A DNA stretch of 64,000 nucleotides from JAVVEG01 sp041689205 (lineage in GTDB: Bacteria; Pseudomonadota; Gammaproteobacteria; Pseudomonadales; Pseudohongiellaceae). The notes under the pieces were generated by a model. It was not told the DNA's origin and did not search any database. It saw nothing but the letters and a program-made list of their open reading frames with translations. This document shows, piece after piece, positions 1-9,416 of this stretch. The position numbers and the translations under genes were made by a program. Numbering within the stretch: position 1 is the first letter of the stretch; every line of letters starts with the position of its first letter. Where the stretch lies: assembly GCA_041689205.1 (NCBI GenBank), contig JBDNGQ010000209.1, positions 5,276 to 69,275 on the forward strand, read 5' to 3'.

Positions 1-12
1 TTTCATCCTGAA

Positions 13-321
13 TTAGCGACCCGCTGTTGCTTTTTTTTCTGATGTATTCAAACGCTGAATCCGAGCCTCTCGTTCCAAAAATTTCGTATTCAGACGCCTG
101 ACTTTCAAGCGCGATTTAAACAGGCTTGCCCCTAATATCAAACCACACAGTGCGCCTAGACAAAAGGCTGCAATTACCCAAACCGAAACCGGTTGCGGCG
201 ACAGCACAAGAAAACCAAAGGACAGAGGCACAGCAGTATTATTAATAAGGGAAAAAGCAATGCTGGTGACGAAGATCAGCAGCAGGAAAAACCAAAGAAT
301 TAATCTCAATAATTTTCCCAT
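13..321 (-). CDS. lapA: LapA-domain inner-membrane protein
   Basis: This 102-residue protein has two hydrophobic segments (about residues 5-27 and 43-68) followed by a basic, probably coiled tail. That is the layout of the LapA/YciS (DUF1049) family, which in E. coli works with LapB to control LpxC turnover and so lipopolysaccharide synthesis. It lies downstream of ihfB on the same strand, the usual position in gammaproteobacteria, where lapB normally follows. That next gene would be outside the window. A good intrinsic terminator separates it from ihfB, so it may depend on readthrough or on its own promoter. The family call rests on topology, size and synteny. Confidence 0.8.
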   Translation of the reverse strand: MGKLLRLILWFFLLLIFVTSIAFSLINNTAVPLSFGFLVLSPQPVSVWVIAAFCLGALCGLILGASLFKSRLKVRRLNTKFLEREARIQRLNTSEKKATAGR

Positions 322-371
322 AGGTCGTACCTTAAAAATTACAATTAATCATCATGCAAATCTTCAATTCG

Positions 372-406
372 AAAAAAACGGCGATATTCTTTCGAATTCG
401 CCGTTT
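372..406 (-). terminator. Intrinsic terminator after ihfB
   Basis: Read on the minus strand, a perfect 9-bp stem (AAACGGCGA paired with TCGCCGTTT, 13-nt loop) is followed directly by a T run. It lies 24-58 nt after the ihfB stop codon and before lapA, so it should end most of the rpsA-ihfB transcript. Confidence 0.8.
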
Positions 407-429
407 AATTTGTTACTCAGCAAGAAGTT

Positions 430-726
430 TCAGTATTCATGTTCCAGACTCAGATTTACCCTGTCACGCAGTTCTTTGCCAGGTTTGAAATGAGGCACGT
501 ATTTGCCACTTAATGCTACCGGACTCCCAGTCTTTGGATTTCGGCCGACGCGTGGAATACGGTAATGCAAAGAAAAACTGCCAAACCCGCGTATTTCAAT
601 CCTGCCACCATCTGACAAAACCTGGGACATATATTCAATAATTGCCTTTACTGCAAACTCAACATCCTTAGAGGAAAGCTGTGTCTGTTTTCCTGCAATT
701 CGATCAATAAGTTCAGATTTCGTCAT
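430..726 (-). CDS. ihfB: Integration host factor subunit beta
   Basis: This 98-residue DNA-bending protein of the HU/IHF family starts MTKSELID and carries the signature GRNPKTG near residues 63-69, in the beta-arm that intercalates DNA. Length and start match IhfB. It forms a heterodimer with IhfA and shapes DNA for replication, transcription and recombination. It follows rpsA by 43 nt on the same strand, the classic rpsA-ihfB (himD) order of gammaproteobacteria. The C-terminal residues are slightly longer than the E. coli protein. Confidence 0.97.
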   Translation of the reverse strand: MTKSELIDRIAGKQTQLSSKDVEFAVKAIIEYMSQVLSDGGRIEIRGFGSFSLHYRIPRVGRNPKTGSPVALSGKYVPHFKPGKELRDRVNLSLEHEY

Positions 727-769
727 GGCTTGTTCCTGATTCCGTGTAAATACTGAAACGACTCTCAGC

Positions 770-2446
770 TTACTTCTTATCCATCTGTGCTTTAATCAAG
801 TCACCGATAGTAGTTGGGCCGGTTGATGGGGCTTCCTGATTGCGATGATCCTGGATTGCTGATTTTTCATCATCAATTTCCATGGCCTTCACTGATAATC
901 CCAGTACTCGGCTTTTACGATCAACGCTGATCACTTTAGCTTCAACTTCATCGCCTACTTTTAAAACGTTCCTCGCGTCTTCCACTTTATCGCGACTGAT
1001 TTCAGACGCGCGCAGAACACCTTCAACGCCTTCTTTTAATGCAATATTGGCAGATTTAGCGTCAACTTCTGTTACAACACCTTTGACGATACTGCCTTTC
1101 TCGAATTCGCCGACGTAGCTTACAAACGGATCATCAGAGAGTTGCTTAATTCCAAGCGATATACGCTCGCGCTCAGGATCGATGGACAGAATAACTGTCT
1201 CGATTTCATCGCCCTTCTTGTATGCACGAACAGCTTCTTCACCAGTCTCATCCCATGAAATATCTGACAGATGTACCAAGCCATCGATGTTGCCATCCAG
1301 TCCAATGAAAATACCAAAGTCGGTAATGGATTTGATGCTGCCGCTGATTTTATCGCCCTTCTTGAAGGACTCAGCAAAACGATCCCATGGATTCTGGTAG
1401 CATTGCTTGATACCCAGAGATATACGACGACGTTCTTCGTCGATGTCCAGAATCATAACCTCAACCTCATCGCCCAGTTGTACGATTTTGGATGGGTGAA
1501 CATTCTTGTTAGTCCAATCCATTTCTGACACGTGCACCAGACCTTCAACGCCCTCTTCCAACTCTGCAAAGCAACCGTAGTCAGTAAGGTTAGTAACAGT
1601 TGCTTTAACTTTAGTGTTTTCAGGATAACGAGCTTTGATTGCAACCCATGGATCTTCGCCGAGCTGTTTCAGGCCCAACGATACACGATTACGCTCGCGG
1701 TCGTATTTCAGGATTTTTACGTTGATTTCATCGCCAACATTTACGATCTCGCTTGGGTGTTTAATGCGCTTCCAGGACATGTCAGTGATGTGTAACAAGC
1801 CATCAACTCCACCCAGATCAACGAAGGCACCGTAATCCGTAAGGTTTTTAACCACACCCTTAACTGCCATGCCTTCCTGCAACTGTGCCAGCAATTCATC
1901 ACGCTCTTCAGTGCTTACTGCTTCCAGAACGGCACGTCGTGAAACAACCACATTATTACGCTTCTGATCCAATTTGATCAGTTTAAACTCAAGTTCCTGG
2001 CCTTCGAGGTGAGTTGTATCGCGGATAGGACGTACATCGACCAATGATCCAGGCAGGAATGCACGGATGTTATTGAGATCAACCGTAAAGCCGCCTTTGA
2101 CTTTGCCATTGATAACACCCATAACAACTTCATTCTTTTCGAAAGCTTCTTCCAGGTCCATCCAGGATTCTGCGCGTCTTGCTTTCTCTCGGGACAGACG
2201 GGTTTCGCCGAAACCGTCTTCCACTGCTTCCAGAGCAACTTTTACTCTATCGCCTATATTTAATGAAAAAACACCATTGTCATCCAGAAACTGAACGCGC
2301 GGTATAACACCCTCTGATTTCAATCCGGCGTGGATGGTTACCCAATCCGAGTCGATGTCAATAACAGTGCCTGTAACAATGGCACCAGGGGTCATGTCTA
2401 CGTCTTTTAGACTCTGTTCGAATAATTCAGCAAAACTTTCGCTCAT
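770..2446 (-). CDS. rpsA: 30S ribosomal protein S1
   Basis: This 558-residue protein is made of six successive S1 (OB-fold) RNA-binding repeats. The recurring patterns GxVxxxxDYGAFVDLG..GLLH and KxxxxDRERxRISLGIKQL are easy to follow along the chain. The first two repeats bind the ribosome and the later ones capture mRNA for translation initiation. Length matches the 557-residue E. coli protein. It begins at the ATG with a 199-nt leader after cmk and precedes ihfB. In E. coli S1 represses its own mRNA through a structured leader; a similar control is possible here but not shown by sequence alone. Confidence 0.98.
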   Translation of the reverse strand: MSESFAELFEQSLKDVDMTPGAIVTGTVIDIDSDWVTIHAGLKSEGVIPRVQFLDDNGVFSLNIGDRVKVALEAVEDGFGETRLSREKARRAESWMDLEEAFEKNEVVMGVINGKVKGGFTVDLNNIRAFLPGSLVDVRPIRDTTHLEGQELEFKLIKLDQKRNNVVVSRRAVLEAVSTEERDELLAQLQEGMAVKGVVKNLTDYGAFVDLGGVDGLLHITDMSWKRIKHPSEIVNVGDEINVKILKYDRERNRVSLGLKQLGEDPWVAIKARYPENTKVKATVTNLTDYGCFAELEEGVEGLVHVSEMDWTNKNVHPSKIVQLGDEVEVMILDIDEERRRISLGIKQCYQNPWDRFAESFKKGDKISGSIKSITDFGIFIGLDGNIDGLVHLSDISWDETGEEAVRAYKKGDEIETVILSIDPERERISLGIKQLSDDPFVSYVGEFEKGSIVKGVVTEVDAKSANIALKEGVEGVLRASEISRDKVEDARNVLKVGDEVEAKVISVDRKSRVLGLSVKAMEIDDEKSAIQDHRNQEAPSTGPTTIGDLIKAQMDKK

Positions 2447-2523
2447 GTGTATTCCTATAAAATTAATGGGTCATATTCCCCGTTTCTGACACCAGCCGGT
2501 CGCAGCAAATAGTGCCTGCTCAC

Positions 2524-2547
2524 ACCGAAGGGATTACCGAAGGGGAG
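2524..2547. repeat. 12-bp tandem duplication in the cmk-rpsA spacer
   Basis: Two adjacent copies, ACCGAAGGGATT and ACCGAAGGGGAG, lie in the 199-bp spacer between cmk and rpsA. This spacer should hold the rpsA promoter and leader. I could not pick a convincing -35/-10 pair in it. Confidence 0.6.
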
Positions 2548-2645
2548 ATATAACTTTACTTAACCGCACTCCAGCTCGTACGGGCCAGTTACTAACACCT
2601 GTGTGACGAATAATTGCTGGTACTTCGCTGCACAGGACTTGCTCT

Positions 2646-3341
2646 TCAGTCGTGCAGATTCATGATCTGCTCAACTACCTGATCAATAGTAAGATCAGTG
2701 GTATCAATAATTATTGCATCTTCCGCAGGACGCAGAGGCGACAAAGTACGGGAGGTATCGCGCTCGTCACGGGTCTGTATGTCCTTCAAAAGGTCGCAGA
2801 GGATAACATCAATACCCTTTGCAATCAACTGCTTATATCGTCTCTGCGCACGCTCATCTGCACTTGCTGTCAGGAACACTTTTAGAGTTGCGTCAGGGAA
2901 CACAACCGTACCCATATCGCGCCCATCCGCCACGAGGCCAGGAAGTTGCCGGAAAGCCTTCTGTCTGGCCAGCAGTGCCTCGCGTACAACACCATGAACT
3001 GCGATTTCTGACGCCAGGACGCCACATTCTTCGCTGCGTATAGCTGACGACACCTGGTCGCCATCTAACCAGATTTCAGGAGCATCAATTTCGTTAGCAC
3101 TTTGAACACTGGAAGTAACACTGAAAGCCACTTTCATCCTTGTGGCAATATTAACCAACGCCTGCTCATCAGTGCCCTCTACCTCCTGTCGCAAAGCCGC
3201 AAGAGCCAGCAGTCGATACATGGCTCCGCTGTCAAGATAATGCCACCCTAGACGTGCCGCAATTAATGTACTGATTGTGCCTTTTCCTGCGCCACCGGGG
3301 CCATCAATTGTTATCACGGGGGCCTCTAAAGAGGGTTTCAT
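2646..3341 (-). CDS. cmk: Cytidylate kinase
   Basis: This 231-residue protein phosphorylates CMP and dCMP with ATP. The N-terminus carries the P-loop GPGGAGKGT (about residues 14-22), followed by the Cmk motif HYLDSGAMYRLLAL. The central region has VADGRDMGTVVFPDA, which binds CMP, and the lid region has RDERDTSRTLSPL. Length matches the family (227 in E. coli). Its start codon overlaps the stop of the tyrA-aroA gene by an ATGA, so translation is probably coupled. The order aroA-cmk-rpsA is conserved in gammaproteobacteria. Confidence 0.97.
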   Translation of the reverse strand: MKPSLEAPVITIDGPGGAGKGTISTLIAARLGWHYLDSGAMYRLLALAALRQEVEGTDEQALVNIATRMKVAFSVTSSVQSANEIDAPEIWLDGDQVSSAIRSEECGVLASEIAVHGVVREALLARQKAFRQLPGLVADGRDMGTVVFPDATLKVFLTASADERAQRRYKQLIAKGIDVILCDLLKDIQTRDERDTSRTLSPLRPAEDAIIIDTTDLTIDQVVEQIMNLHD

Positions 3342-5635
3342 TGCGCTTCAACCTGCTCTACTGTAATTCCCACAGTCTGCGCAAGCGTTACAAATCCTGG
3401 GAACGAGGTTGCAACATTGGCGCAATCGCGAATGCGGATTATGTCGCTGGACTGCAGTGAAGCCACTGTAAACGCCATAGCTATGCGGTGGTCACCATAA
3501 CTATCCACCTCGCCGCCACCCATTTGCCCGCCTTGAATCCGAATACCGTCAGGGAAGGTTTCAGTGCGTATGCCCAAAGTTTTTAATCCGTCAGCCATTG
3601 CTTGAATACGGTCGGTCTCCTTAACACGTAATTCTTCTGCTCCACGCAGCACGGTAGTTCCCTTCGCACACGCGGCAGCAATAAAGAACACAGGAAATTC
3701 GTCGATTGCCAGCGGAATCTGATCCTCCGGCACGTCTATGCCGCGCAATGGTGCGTATCGAACTTCTATATCAGCAACAGGCTCTCCGCCTGCCAGACGC
3801 TGATTGGATAAACTGATATCGGCACCCATCGCTTGCAATAAATTGATGATGCCAGTTCTGGTCGGATTAACTCCGACGTGCAACAGTCGCAGGGATGCTC
3901 CGGGAGTTATAGCCGCTGCGACTATAAAAAATGCCGCTGAAGATATATCAGCTGGAACATCTATTGCGCATGCCTGTAAATCCAGTCCGCCATAAACTTT
4001 GGTCTCACGACCGTCTTTGCTACGCTGGATGGGATATGAAAAACCCGCCAGCATACGTTCGGTGTGATCTCGGCAGGGAGCAGGTTCAGTAATTGTTGTT
4101 TCTCCATCGGCATAGAGAGCGGCAAGCATAATGCATGACTTTACCTGGGCACTAGCCATTGGCATGACATAATCGATTCCATGTAATTGCCTGCCATCAA
4201 TTTTTATCGGCGGCGTCCCTGCGGCAGTGGTATGCACCGCAGCACCCATCAGACGAAGAGGATGAGCCACTCTGTTCATAGGACGCACCGTAAGCGACCC
4301 ATCACCATGCAATTCAGAACTAAAACTCTGAGCTGCCAGCAGGCCGCATAGCAATCTCATCGCAGTACCTGAATTACCTAAGTAAAGTGGCTTCACTGGC
4401 GCAGAAAGACCATGCTTTCCGACTCCATAAATCGTCAGTTTACCCTGCTCGGGACCTACGATAAGCACGCCCAAATCACGAAATGCCTGCAGGGTATGCA
4501 GAGCATCTTCTCCTTCCAGAAAGCCACTTACGGTGGTTACACCTTCGGCAATTGCACCAAAAATGATAGACCTGTGTGAAATCGACTTATCGCCAGGAAC
4601 GCGGATTTCTCCACGTACCTGGCCCCCAGGACGGGCGACATAATCCATAACTGGTTTTTCCTGAAGATGATTGTTTTCTGGCACCGGGATTGGTGTATCC
4701 GTTTTGACATTTCCGGGCGAGTGATTTAATACCCGATTTTTTGTTTCTGCAAATTTATTACTGAACTGATCACGCGCGGCTTTAGCCTGACGAAACTCTG
4801 CAGTCATAGTGCGCCCATCAGCATCCAGCAGCATTTTTCGCATCCGCGCCAGATCTGACGTATAGGCGTCCAGAATCCTGACAGTAGCTGCCTTATTAGC
4901 GAGGAAAATATCTCTCCACATGACCGGATCGCTGGAAGCGATGCGGGTAAAGTCGGCAAAACCACCTGCAGCATAATCAAAAATCTGCTGCACCTGCTCT
5001 GGGTGTCCGCCGTGCTGAATCAAAGTGTTGACTAAGGTGTATGCCAGCAGGTGGGGAAGATGACTGGTTGCTGCAAGCACTTCATCATGTCGCGCCACGC
5101 TCATGCCATGAACCTCGGCACCGGTACTGCGCCACAACTGCGTAATTGTCTGTACGGCCAGCGGATCACTGCCTGCAAAAGGCGTCAATACTACTTTGCG
5201 ATTCTGGAAAAGTTGAGGCTGCGAGGCGACATATCCGCTCTGCTCTGACCCTGCTACCGGGTGTCCAGGAATAAACTTCTGATCCGAGCCTGCAAATACC
5301 TCAATGAAATCCGCAACTACATTGCCCTTCACACTGGCCGCATCAGTAATGATACTGCCCGCCTTCAGTAATGGTCGGAGCTGAAGGAATATCTGCTTTA
5401 AAGTCAATGTCGGCACTGCGAGCAAAATAATATCTGCAGTTGGTACCACTTCTTTTAGATCGGTGGACCATGCGTCAATACTTCCATCTGCCTTTGCTAT
5501 CTGCAACGGTCGAGGATCCCGGCCGCAGGCAAGCACCTTATGACAGACATTTGTCTGCTTCAAGCTTCGAGCAAGCGATCCGCCAATCAGACCGAGTCCT
5601 ACAATCAGGACAGTTTTGTCATGCAAAAGATTCAT
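3338..5635 (-). CDS. tyrA-aroA: Prephenate dehydrogenase / EPSP synthase fusion
   Basis: This 765-residue bifunctional protein joins TyrA (about residues 1-290) to AroA (about 332-765) through a Pro/Asn-rich linker. TyrA has the NAD-binding GLGLIGGSLARSL at its start and HPVAGSEQSG; it makes 4-hydroxyphenylpyruvate from prephenate. AroA shows GDKSISHRS, LGNSGTAMRLL and the late motif RVKETDRIQAM, and makes EPSP from shikimate 3-phosphate and PEP. The RPMNR motif after the SLTV stretch resembles class II EPSP synthases (inference). The same fusion is known from Pseudomonas. The ATG overlaps the pheA stop and the TGA overlaps the cmk start. There is no chorismate mutase domain ahead of TyrA. 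Confidence 0.95.
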   Translation of the reverse strand: MNLLHDKTVLIVGLGLIGGSLARSLKQTNVCHKVLACGRDPRPLQIAKADGSIDAWSTDLKEVVPTADIILLAVPTLTLKQIFLQLRPLLKAGSIITDAASVKGNVVADFIEVFAGSDQKFIPGHPVAGSEQSGYVASQPQLFQNRKVVLTPFAGSDPLAVQTITQLWRSTGAEVHGMSVARHDEVLAATSHLPHLLAYTLVNTLIQHGGHPEQVQQIFDYAAGGFADFTRIASSDPVMWRDIFLANKAATVRILDAYTSDLARMRKMLLDADGRTMTAEFRQAKAARDQFSNKFAETKNRVLNHSPGNVKTDTPIPVPENNHLQEKPVMDYVARPGGQVRGEIRVPGDKSISHRSIIFGAIAEGVTTVSGFLEGEDALHTLQAFRDLGVLIVGPEQGKLTIYGVGKHGLSAPVKPLYLGNSGTAMRLLCGLLAAQSFSSELHGDGSLTVRPMNRVAHPLRLMGAAVHTTAAGTPPIKIDGRQLHGIDYVMPMASAQVKSCIMLAALYADGETTITEPAPCRDHTERMLAGFSYPIQRSKDGRETKVYGGLDLQACAIDVPADISSAAFFIVAAAITPGASLRLLHVGVNPTRTGIINLLQAMGADISLSNQRLAGGEPVADIEVRYAPLRGIDVPEDQIPLAIDEFPVFFIAAACAKGTTVLRGAEELRVKETDRIQAMADGLKTLGIRTETFPDGIRIQGGQMGGGEVDSYGDHRIAMAFTVASLQSSDIIRIRDCANVATSFPGFVTLAQTVGITVEQVEAQ

Positions 5636-6480
5636 TGACCACTAGCCATTGGATAAGAACCAAGGTTTCTAATTTTGACCGCCCGATCCTCTAGCTGCAA
5701 AAACACATTTTTAACTGCAGGTTCGTTGATACTGCCTTCGAAATCAATAAAAAACACATAAGCCCACATATCATCACGCGCGGGTCTTGTTTCGATTTTA
5801 GTGAGACTGACCTGATACTTCTCAAACGGTTCGAGCACGCGAAAAAGCGCCCCAGGTTTGTTCTCAGTGTAAACAAGTATTGATGTTTTAGCTTTGCCCG
5901 CTGGAATTATCGTGTTTCGAGCTAACACCAGAAAGCGTGTCGAATTATCACGTCTATCCTGAATATTTCTGGCGTGAATAAACAAACCATAATTTGTTGC
6001 AGCAATTTCGCTGGCGATAGCAGCAGTATGAATATCTTCGGCAGCAAGTCGGGCGGCCTCCGCGTTGCTGCTGACTTCCTGAAGCAGGATGCCCGGCCAG
6101 TTAAGTTTCAACCAGGCTCGACACTGCGCCAATGATTGTCGATGTGACACAACACGCTTTATTCCAGAAAGTGCCGCTGCATTCTGCAACAGGAAATTAT
6201 GTTTAATAGCGATGACAACTTCAGCGACAATACTCAGAGAGGTGTCCATCAAACAATCCTGTGTATAGTTCACCGCGCCTTCAGTTGAATTCTCGACTGG
6301 TACGACACCATAGCAGGCCTGCATTTTCTCTACGGCGAGAAATACGTCATCGATACTGGCCATACTCAACTTGTCTGCATTTGCACCAAAATGTTTGTCA
6401 ACTGCAGCCTGAGAAAAAGTACCTGCTGGACCGAGAAACGCAACTTTTGCGCATTTTACAGTCGAACCGGGCTCAATCAT
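5632..6480 (-). CDS. pheA: Prephenate dehydratase, monofunctional
   Basis: The protein of about 282 residues begins MIEPGSTVKCAKVAFLGPAG. It has the dehydratase motifs FLGPAGTFSQAA, VPVENSTEGAV and DNSTRFLV, then a C-terminal ACT domain (KPGALFRVLEPF, ETRPARDD) for phenylalanine feedback. It converts prephenate to phenylpyruvate. I chose the ATG at 6480 because it overlaps the gyrA stop by 8 nt and puts the dehydratase domain at the N-terminus. An upstream in-frame extension runs inside gyrA and shows no family similarity. The chorismate mutase domain of about 90 residues found in Pseudomonas and E. coli PheA is missing, as are serC and hisC, which normally flank pheA here. Confidence 0.94.
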   Translation of the reverse strand: MIEPGSTVKCAKVAFLGPAGTFSQAAVDKHFGANADKLSMASIDDVFLAVEKMQACYGVVPVENSTEGAVNYTQDCLMDTSLSIVAEVVIAIKHNFLLQNAAALSGIKRVVSHRQSLAQCRAWLKLNWPGILLQEVSSNAEAARLAAEDIHTAAIASEIAATNYGLFIHARNIQDRRDNSTRFLVLARNTIIPAGKAKTSILVYTENKPGALFRVLEPFEKYQVSLTKIETRPARDDMWAYVFFIDFEGSINEPAVKNVFLQLEDRAVKIRNLGSYPMASGQ

Positions 6481-9151
6481 CCTGAGCCTCGGTGTCGTCA
6501 CCCCCCACAGATTCATCCTGAGATGTGGCGCTATCGTCTGGCAGCTCAGTTGCGTCGTCAAACTCAACTGCAGGATTCACTGAATTTTCAGCATCGGTAT
6601 CATCATCGGGAAACTCTATTTCTGCCGGCTCAGCAACCTGTTCCAGCCCAACCAGTTTTTCATCCTTTTTGAGTTTAATCAGGCGCACGCCCTGTGTATT
6701 ACGACTAAGCACCGAAACCTCATCGACGCGAGTCCTGACCAGTGTGCCACGATCTGAAATCATCATAATTTCATCACCGTCAAACACCTGTACCGCACCA
6801 ACCAGATTGCCATTGCGTTCACTGCACTGCATACCAATAACACCTTGGCCGCCTCGTCCGTAAACTGGGAAGCCTTCAGTATTCGTGCGTTTTCCATAGC
6901 CATTCTCACTGACTGTAAGAACCTGTTTTCCTACCTCGGGAATGATCAAAGAAATCATGGTGTGTCCACCAATTAATCTAATACCCCTGACCCCTCTTGC
7001 CGTCCGACCCATTGCACGCACATCAGATTCTTTGAAACGAATAACTTTTCCGCTACTGCTGAACAGCATAATGTTCTGCTGACCATCCGTGAGCGCAGTT
7101 CCTATCAAAGTATCATTTTCATCCAGCTCTATAGCTCGTAAACCAACGCTGCGCTGACGGGAGAAATTGGTCAGAGGCGTCTTCTTAACGGTGCCCTGGG
7201 TAGTAGCCATAAACACATACTGATCTTCACGATATTCCCTTACCGGAAGCATACTGGTAATACGCTCACCGTCTTCCAAAGGCAGAATATTAACGATTGG
7301 TTTACCACGCGAAGTACGACTGGCCAGCGGGATATTAAACACACGCAACCAGTAAACTTTACCAGCACTGGTAAAACAAAGCAGAGTGTCGTGGCTACTG
7401 GCAATCAACAGGTGTTCAACAGAATCTTCATCTTTTACTGTCGCCGCCGCTTTACCCGTGCCGCCACGACGTTGTGCATGATAGTCGGAAAGAAGTTGGG
7501 TTTTTGCGTAGCCACCAAGCGAAATCGTTACGACTCGATCTTCTTCAGAAATAAGATCTTCCATGGTGAGGTCAAGTTGCGAGCTGATAATCTCCGTACG
7601 GCGGACATCGCCATAGATTTCCCGAACATTTTTCAGTTCTTCCCGAACTACGGTGAACAAGCGCACTTCACTGCCGAGAATGTCCAGGTGATCAGAAATC
7701 TGCAGCAGCAGGTCTTTGTAATCATTGATCAGTTTCTCATGCTCAAGTCCAGTTAGACGATGCAAACGCAGATCAAGAATTGCCTGAGCCTGAGCGGGTG
7801 ACAAATAATACTCTTTATCTTTTAATCCATACTCCAATGGCAGTTCTTCAGGACGACAGGCATCAGCACCGACTTCACCGAGCATCAGTAACACACTATC
7901 TGACTCCCACGAACGCGCCAGCAGTTTTTCTTTCGCTTCCCCAGTAGTCGGTGACGCTTTAATAAGTGCTATGACAGCATCGATATTAGCCAAAGCGACT
8001 GCCAGACCTTCAAGAATATGGCCTTTTTCACGTGCTTTGCGCAGCAGATAGGCTGTGCGACGGGTGACTACTTCACGCCGATGCCGGATAAAGGATTGCA
8101 GTATCTCCTTAAGATTAAGCAGCCGCGGCTGGCCATCCACCAGTGCAACCATATTAATCCCGAACACAGACTGCATTTGCGTCTGTGCATAAAGATTATT
8201 CAGTATGACTTCACCGACCTCTCCTCTGCGCAGTTCGATTACTACCCGCAGACCATCTTTATCTGACTCATCACGTAACTCGGTAATGCCTTCAATTTTC
8301 TTTTCCTTAACCAGCTCGGCTATGCGCTCAACCAGTCTCGCCTTATTTAGTTGATAAGGAATTTCCGTGACGATGATAGTCTGGCGACCAGTTTTCTGAT
8401 CTTCAATGACTTCGGCGCGCGCACGCATGTAAATACGGCCCCGACCAGTCTTATAAGCTTCAACAATTCCCGCGCGTCCATTAATTATGGCTGCAGTCGG
8501 GAAATCGGGTCCTTTTATGTACTCCATCAACTCATCAATGGTGATGTCATCGTTATCCAGCAAGGCAATACAGCCATCAATAACTTCATTGAGATTATGC
8601 GGGGGGATATTTGTGGCCATACCCACAGCAATACCTGAGGAACCATTTACCAGAAGATTTGGAATCTGGGTCGGGAACACATCGGGGATCTGTTCCGTGC
8701 CGTCATAATTATCTGAAAAATCAACTGTTTCCTTGTCCAGATCGGCCATCAGGTCATGAGCAATTTTCGACATGCGGATTTCGGTATAACGCATTGCAGC
8801 CGCAGAATCACCATCAATAGAGCCAAAGTTGCCTTGGCCATCTACCAATGGATAACGCAGGGAAAACAGTTGCGCCATTCGCACGATAGTGTCATAAACT
8901 GCAGAATCACCATGGGGATGGTACTTACCTATTACATCACCCACTATACGTGCGGACTTTTTATAGGGCTTGTTCCAGTCATTCGACAGCACATTCATCG
9001 CAAACAACACGCGCCTGTGCACAGGCTTAAGGCCATCTCGTACATCAGGCAATGCACGTCCTACAATTACGCTCATTGCGTATGCCAGATATGATTCTCT
9101 CATTTCACTTTCAAGAGAAACCGGTACTACCTGCTTTGTTGTATCAGCCAT
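6473..9151 (-). CDS. gyrA: DNA gyrase subunit A
   Basis: This 892-residue type IIA topoisomerase subunit has the catalytic tyrosine Y122 in AAMRYTEIR and the quinolone-pocket residues S83 and D87 in HGDSAVYDT, numbered as in E. coli. The C-terminal part is the DNA-wrapping beta-pinwheel, with the GyrA-box-like QRRGGTGK. The tail is strongly acidic (Asp/Glu-rich after about residue 840). With GyrB it introduces negative supercoils. It is the first gene of the minus-strand run through pheA, tyrA-aroA, cmk and rpsA. Its upstream spacer is shared with the divergent mtaD gene. Confidence 0.98.
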   Translation of the reverse strand: MADTTKQVVPVSLESEMRESYLAYAMSVIVGRALPDVRDGLKPVHRRVLFAMNVLSNDWNKPYKKSARIVGDVIGKYHPHGDSAVYDTIVRMAQLFSLRYPLVDGQGNFGSIDGDSAAAMRYTEIRMSKIAHDLMADLDKETVDFSDNYDGTEQIPDVFPTQIPNLLVNGSSGIAVGMATNIPPHNLNEVIDGCIALLDNDDITIDELMEYIKGPDFPTAAIINGRAGIVEAYKTGRGRIYMRARAEVIEDQKTGRQTIIVTEIPYQLNKARLVERIAELVKEKKIEGITELRDESDKDGLRVVIELRRGEVGEVILNNLYAQTQMQSVFGINMVALVDGQPRLLNLKEILQSFIRHRREVVTRRTAYLLRKAREKGHILEGLAVALANIDAVIALIKASPTTGEAKEKLLARSWESDSVLLMLGEVGADACRPEELPLEYGLKDKEYYLSPAQAQAILDLRLHRLTGLEHEKLINDYKDLLLQISDHLDILGSEVRLFTVVREELKNVREIYGDVRRTEIISSQLDLTMEDLISEEDRVVTISLGGYAKTQLLSDYHAQRRGGTGKAAATVKDEDSVEHLLIASSHDTLLCFTSAGKVYWLRVFNIPLASRTSRGKPIVNILPLEDGERITSMLPVREYREDQYVFMATTQGTVKKTPLTNFSRQRSVGLRAIELDENDTLIGTALTDGQQNIMLFSSSGKVIRFKESDVRAMGRTARGVRGIRLIGGHTMISLIIPEVGKQVLTVSENGYGKRTNTEGFPVYGRGGQGVIGMQCSERNGNLVGAVQVFDGDEIMMISDRGTLVRTRVDEVSVLSRNTQGVRLIKLKKDEKLVGLEQVAEPAEIEFPDDDTDAENSVNPAVEFDDATELPDDSATSQDESVGGDDTEAQDD

Positions 9152-9296
9152 AGAAAACCATCTTCCTTAGGAAAAATATCCAGCATTTTACGTGCTGCTA
9201 AAAACGCGTAATACTATCACAAACTTATCTCTGACCGCACCGTAAACGTGCGCTTGCGCCTGTCTCACAGCCTGCTCAGACCCATGCTTAGGAATA

Positions 9297-9333
9297 CCTC
9301 TGATTTAAGGCTTTAGAGAGCCTTGTTCAGAGG
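9297..9333. promoter_or_regulatory. Nested inverted repeat between gyrA and mtaD
   Basis: An outer 7-bp arm pair (CCTCTGA / TCAGAGG) encloses an inner 6-bp pair (AAGGCT / AGCCTT) with a 6-nt loop. No T run follows on either strand, so it does not look like an intrinsic terminator. It lies just upstream of the mtaD -10 candidate in the 265-bp divergent spacer, where it could be a regulator site or a structured leader. Confidence 0.5.
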
Positions 9334-9355
9334 CGCTATTTTGATAGGGTTTCGC

Positions 9356-9361
9356 TATAAT
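9356..9361 (+). promoter_or_regulatory. Candidate -10 element of mtaD
   Basis: A consensus TATAAT lies 56 nt before the chosen mtaD start in the gyrA-mtaD spacer. No good -35 hexamer lies 16-18 bp upstream, so the promoter may need an activator, or the match may be chance. Confidence 0.4.
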
Positions 9362-9416
9362 TCCTGACTTTTGCGTCGCCATAAAGCCGCCGCAGCTGGT
9401 AATGGAGGATCTTCAA

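Noticed and set aside
882..2294. Several plus-strand ORFs across rpsA
   Set aside because: They are shadows of the repetitive S1 coding sequence, with no ribosome-binding sites or family features.
6481..6567. N-terminal extension of PheA into gyrA
   Set aside because: The extra residues are out of frame with gyrA and show no chorismate mutase features; the ATG at 6480 explains the dehydratase domain start.
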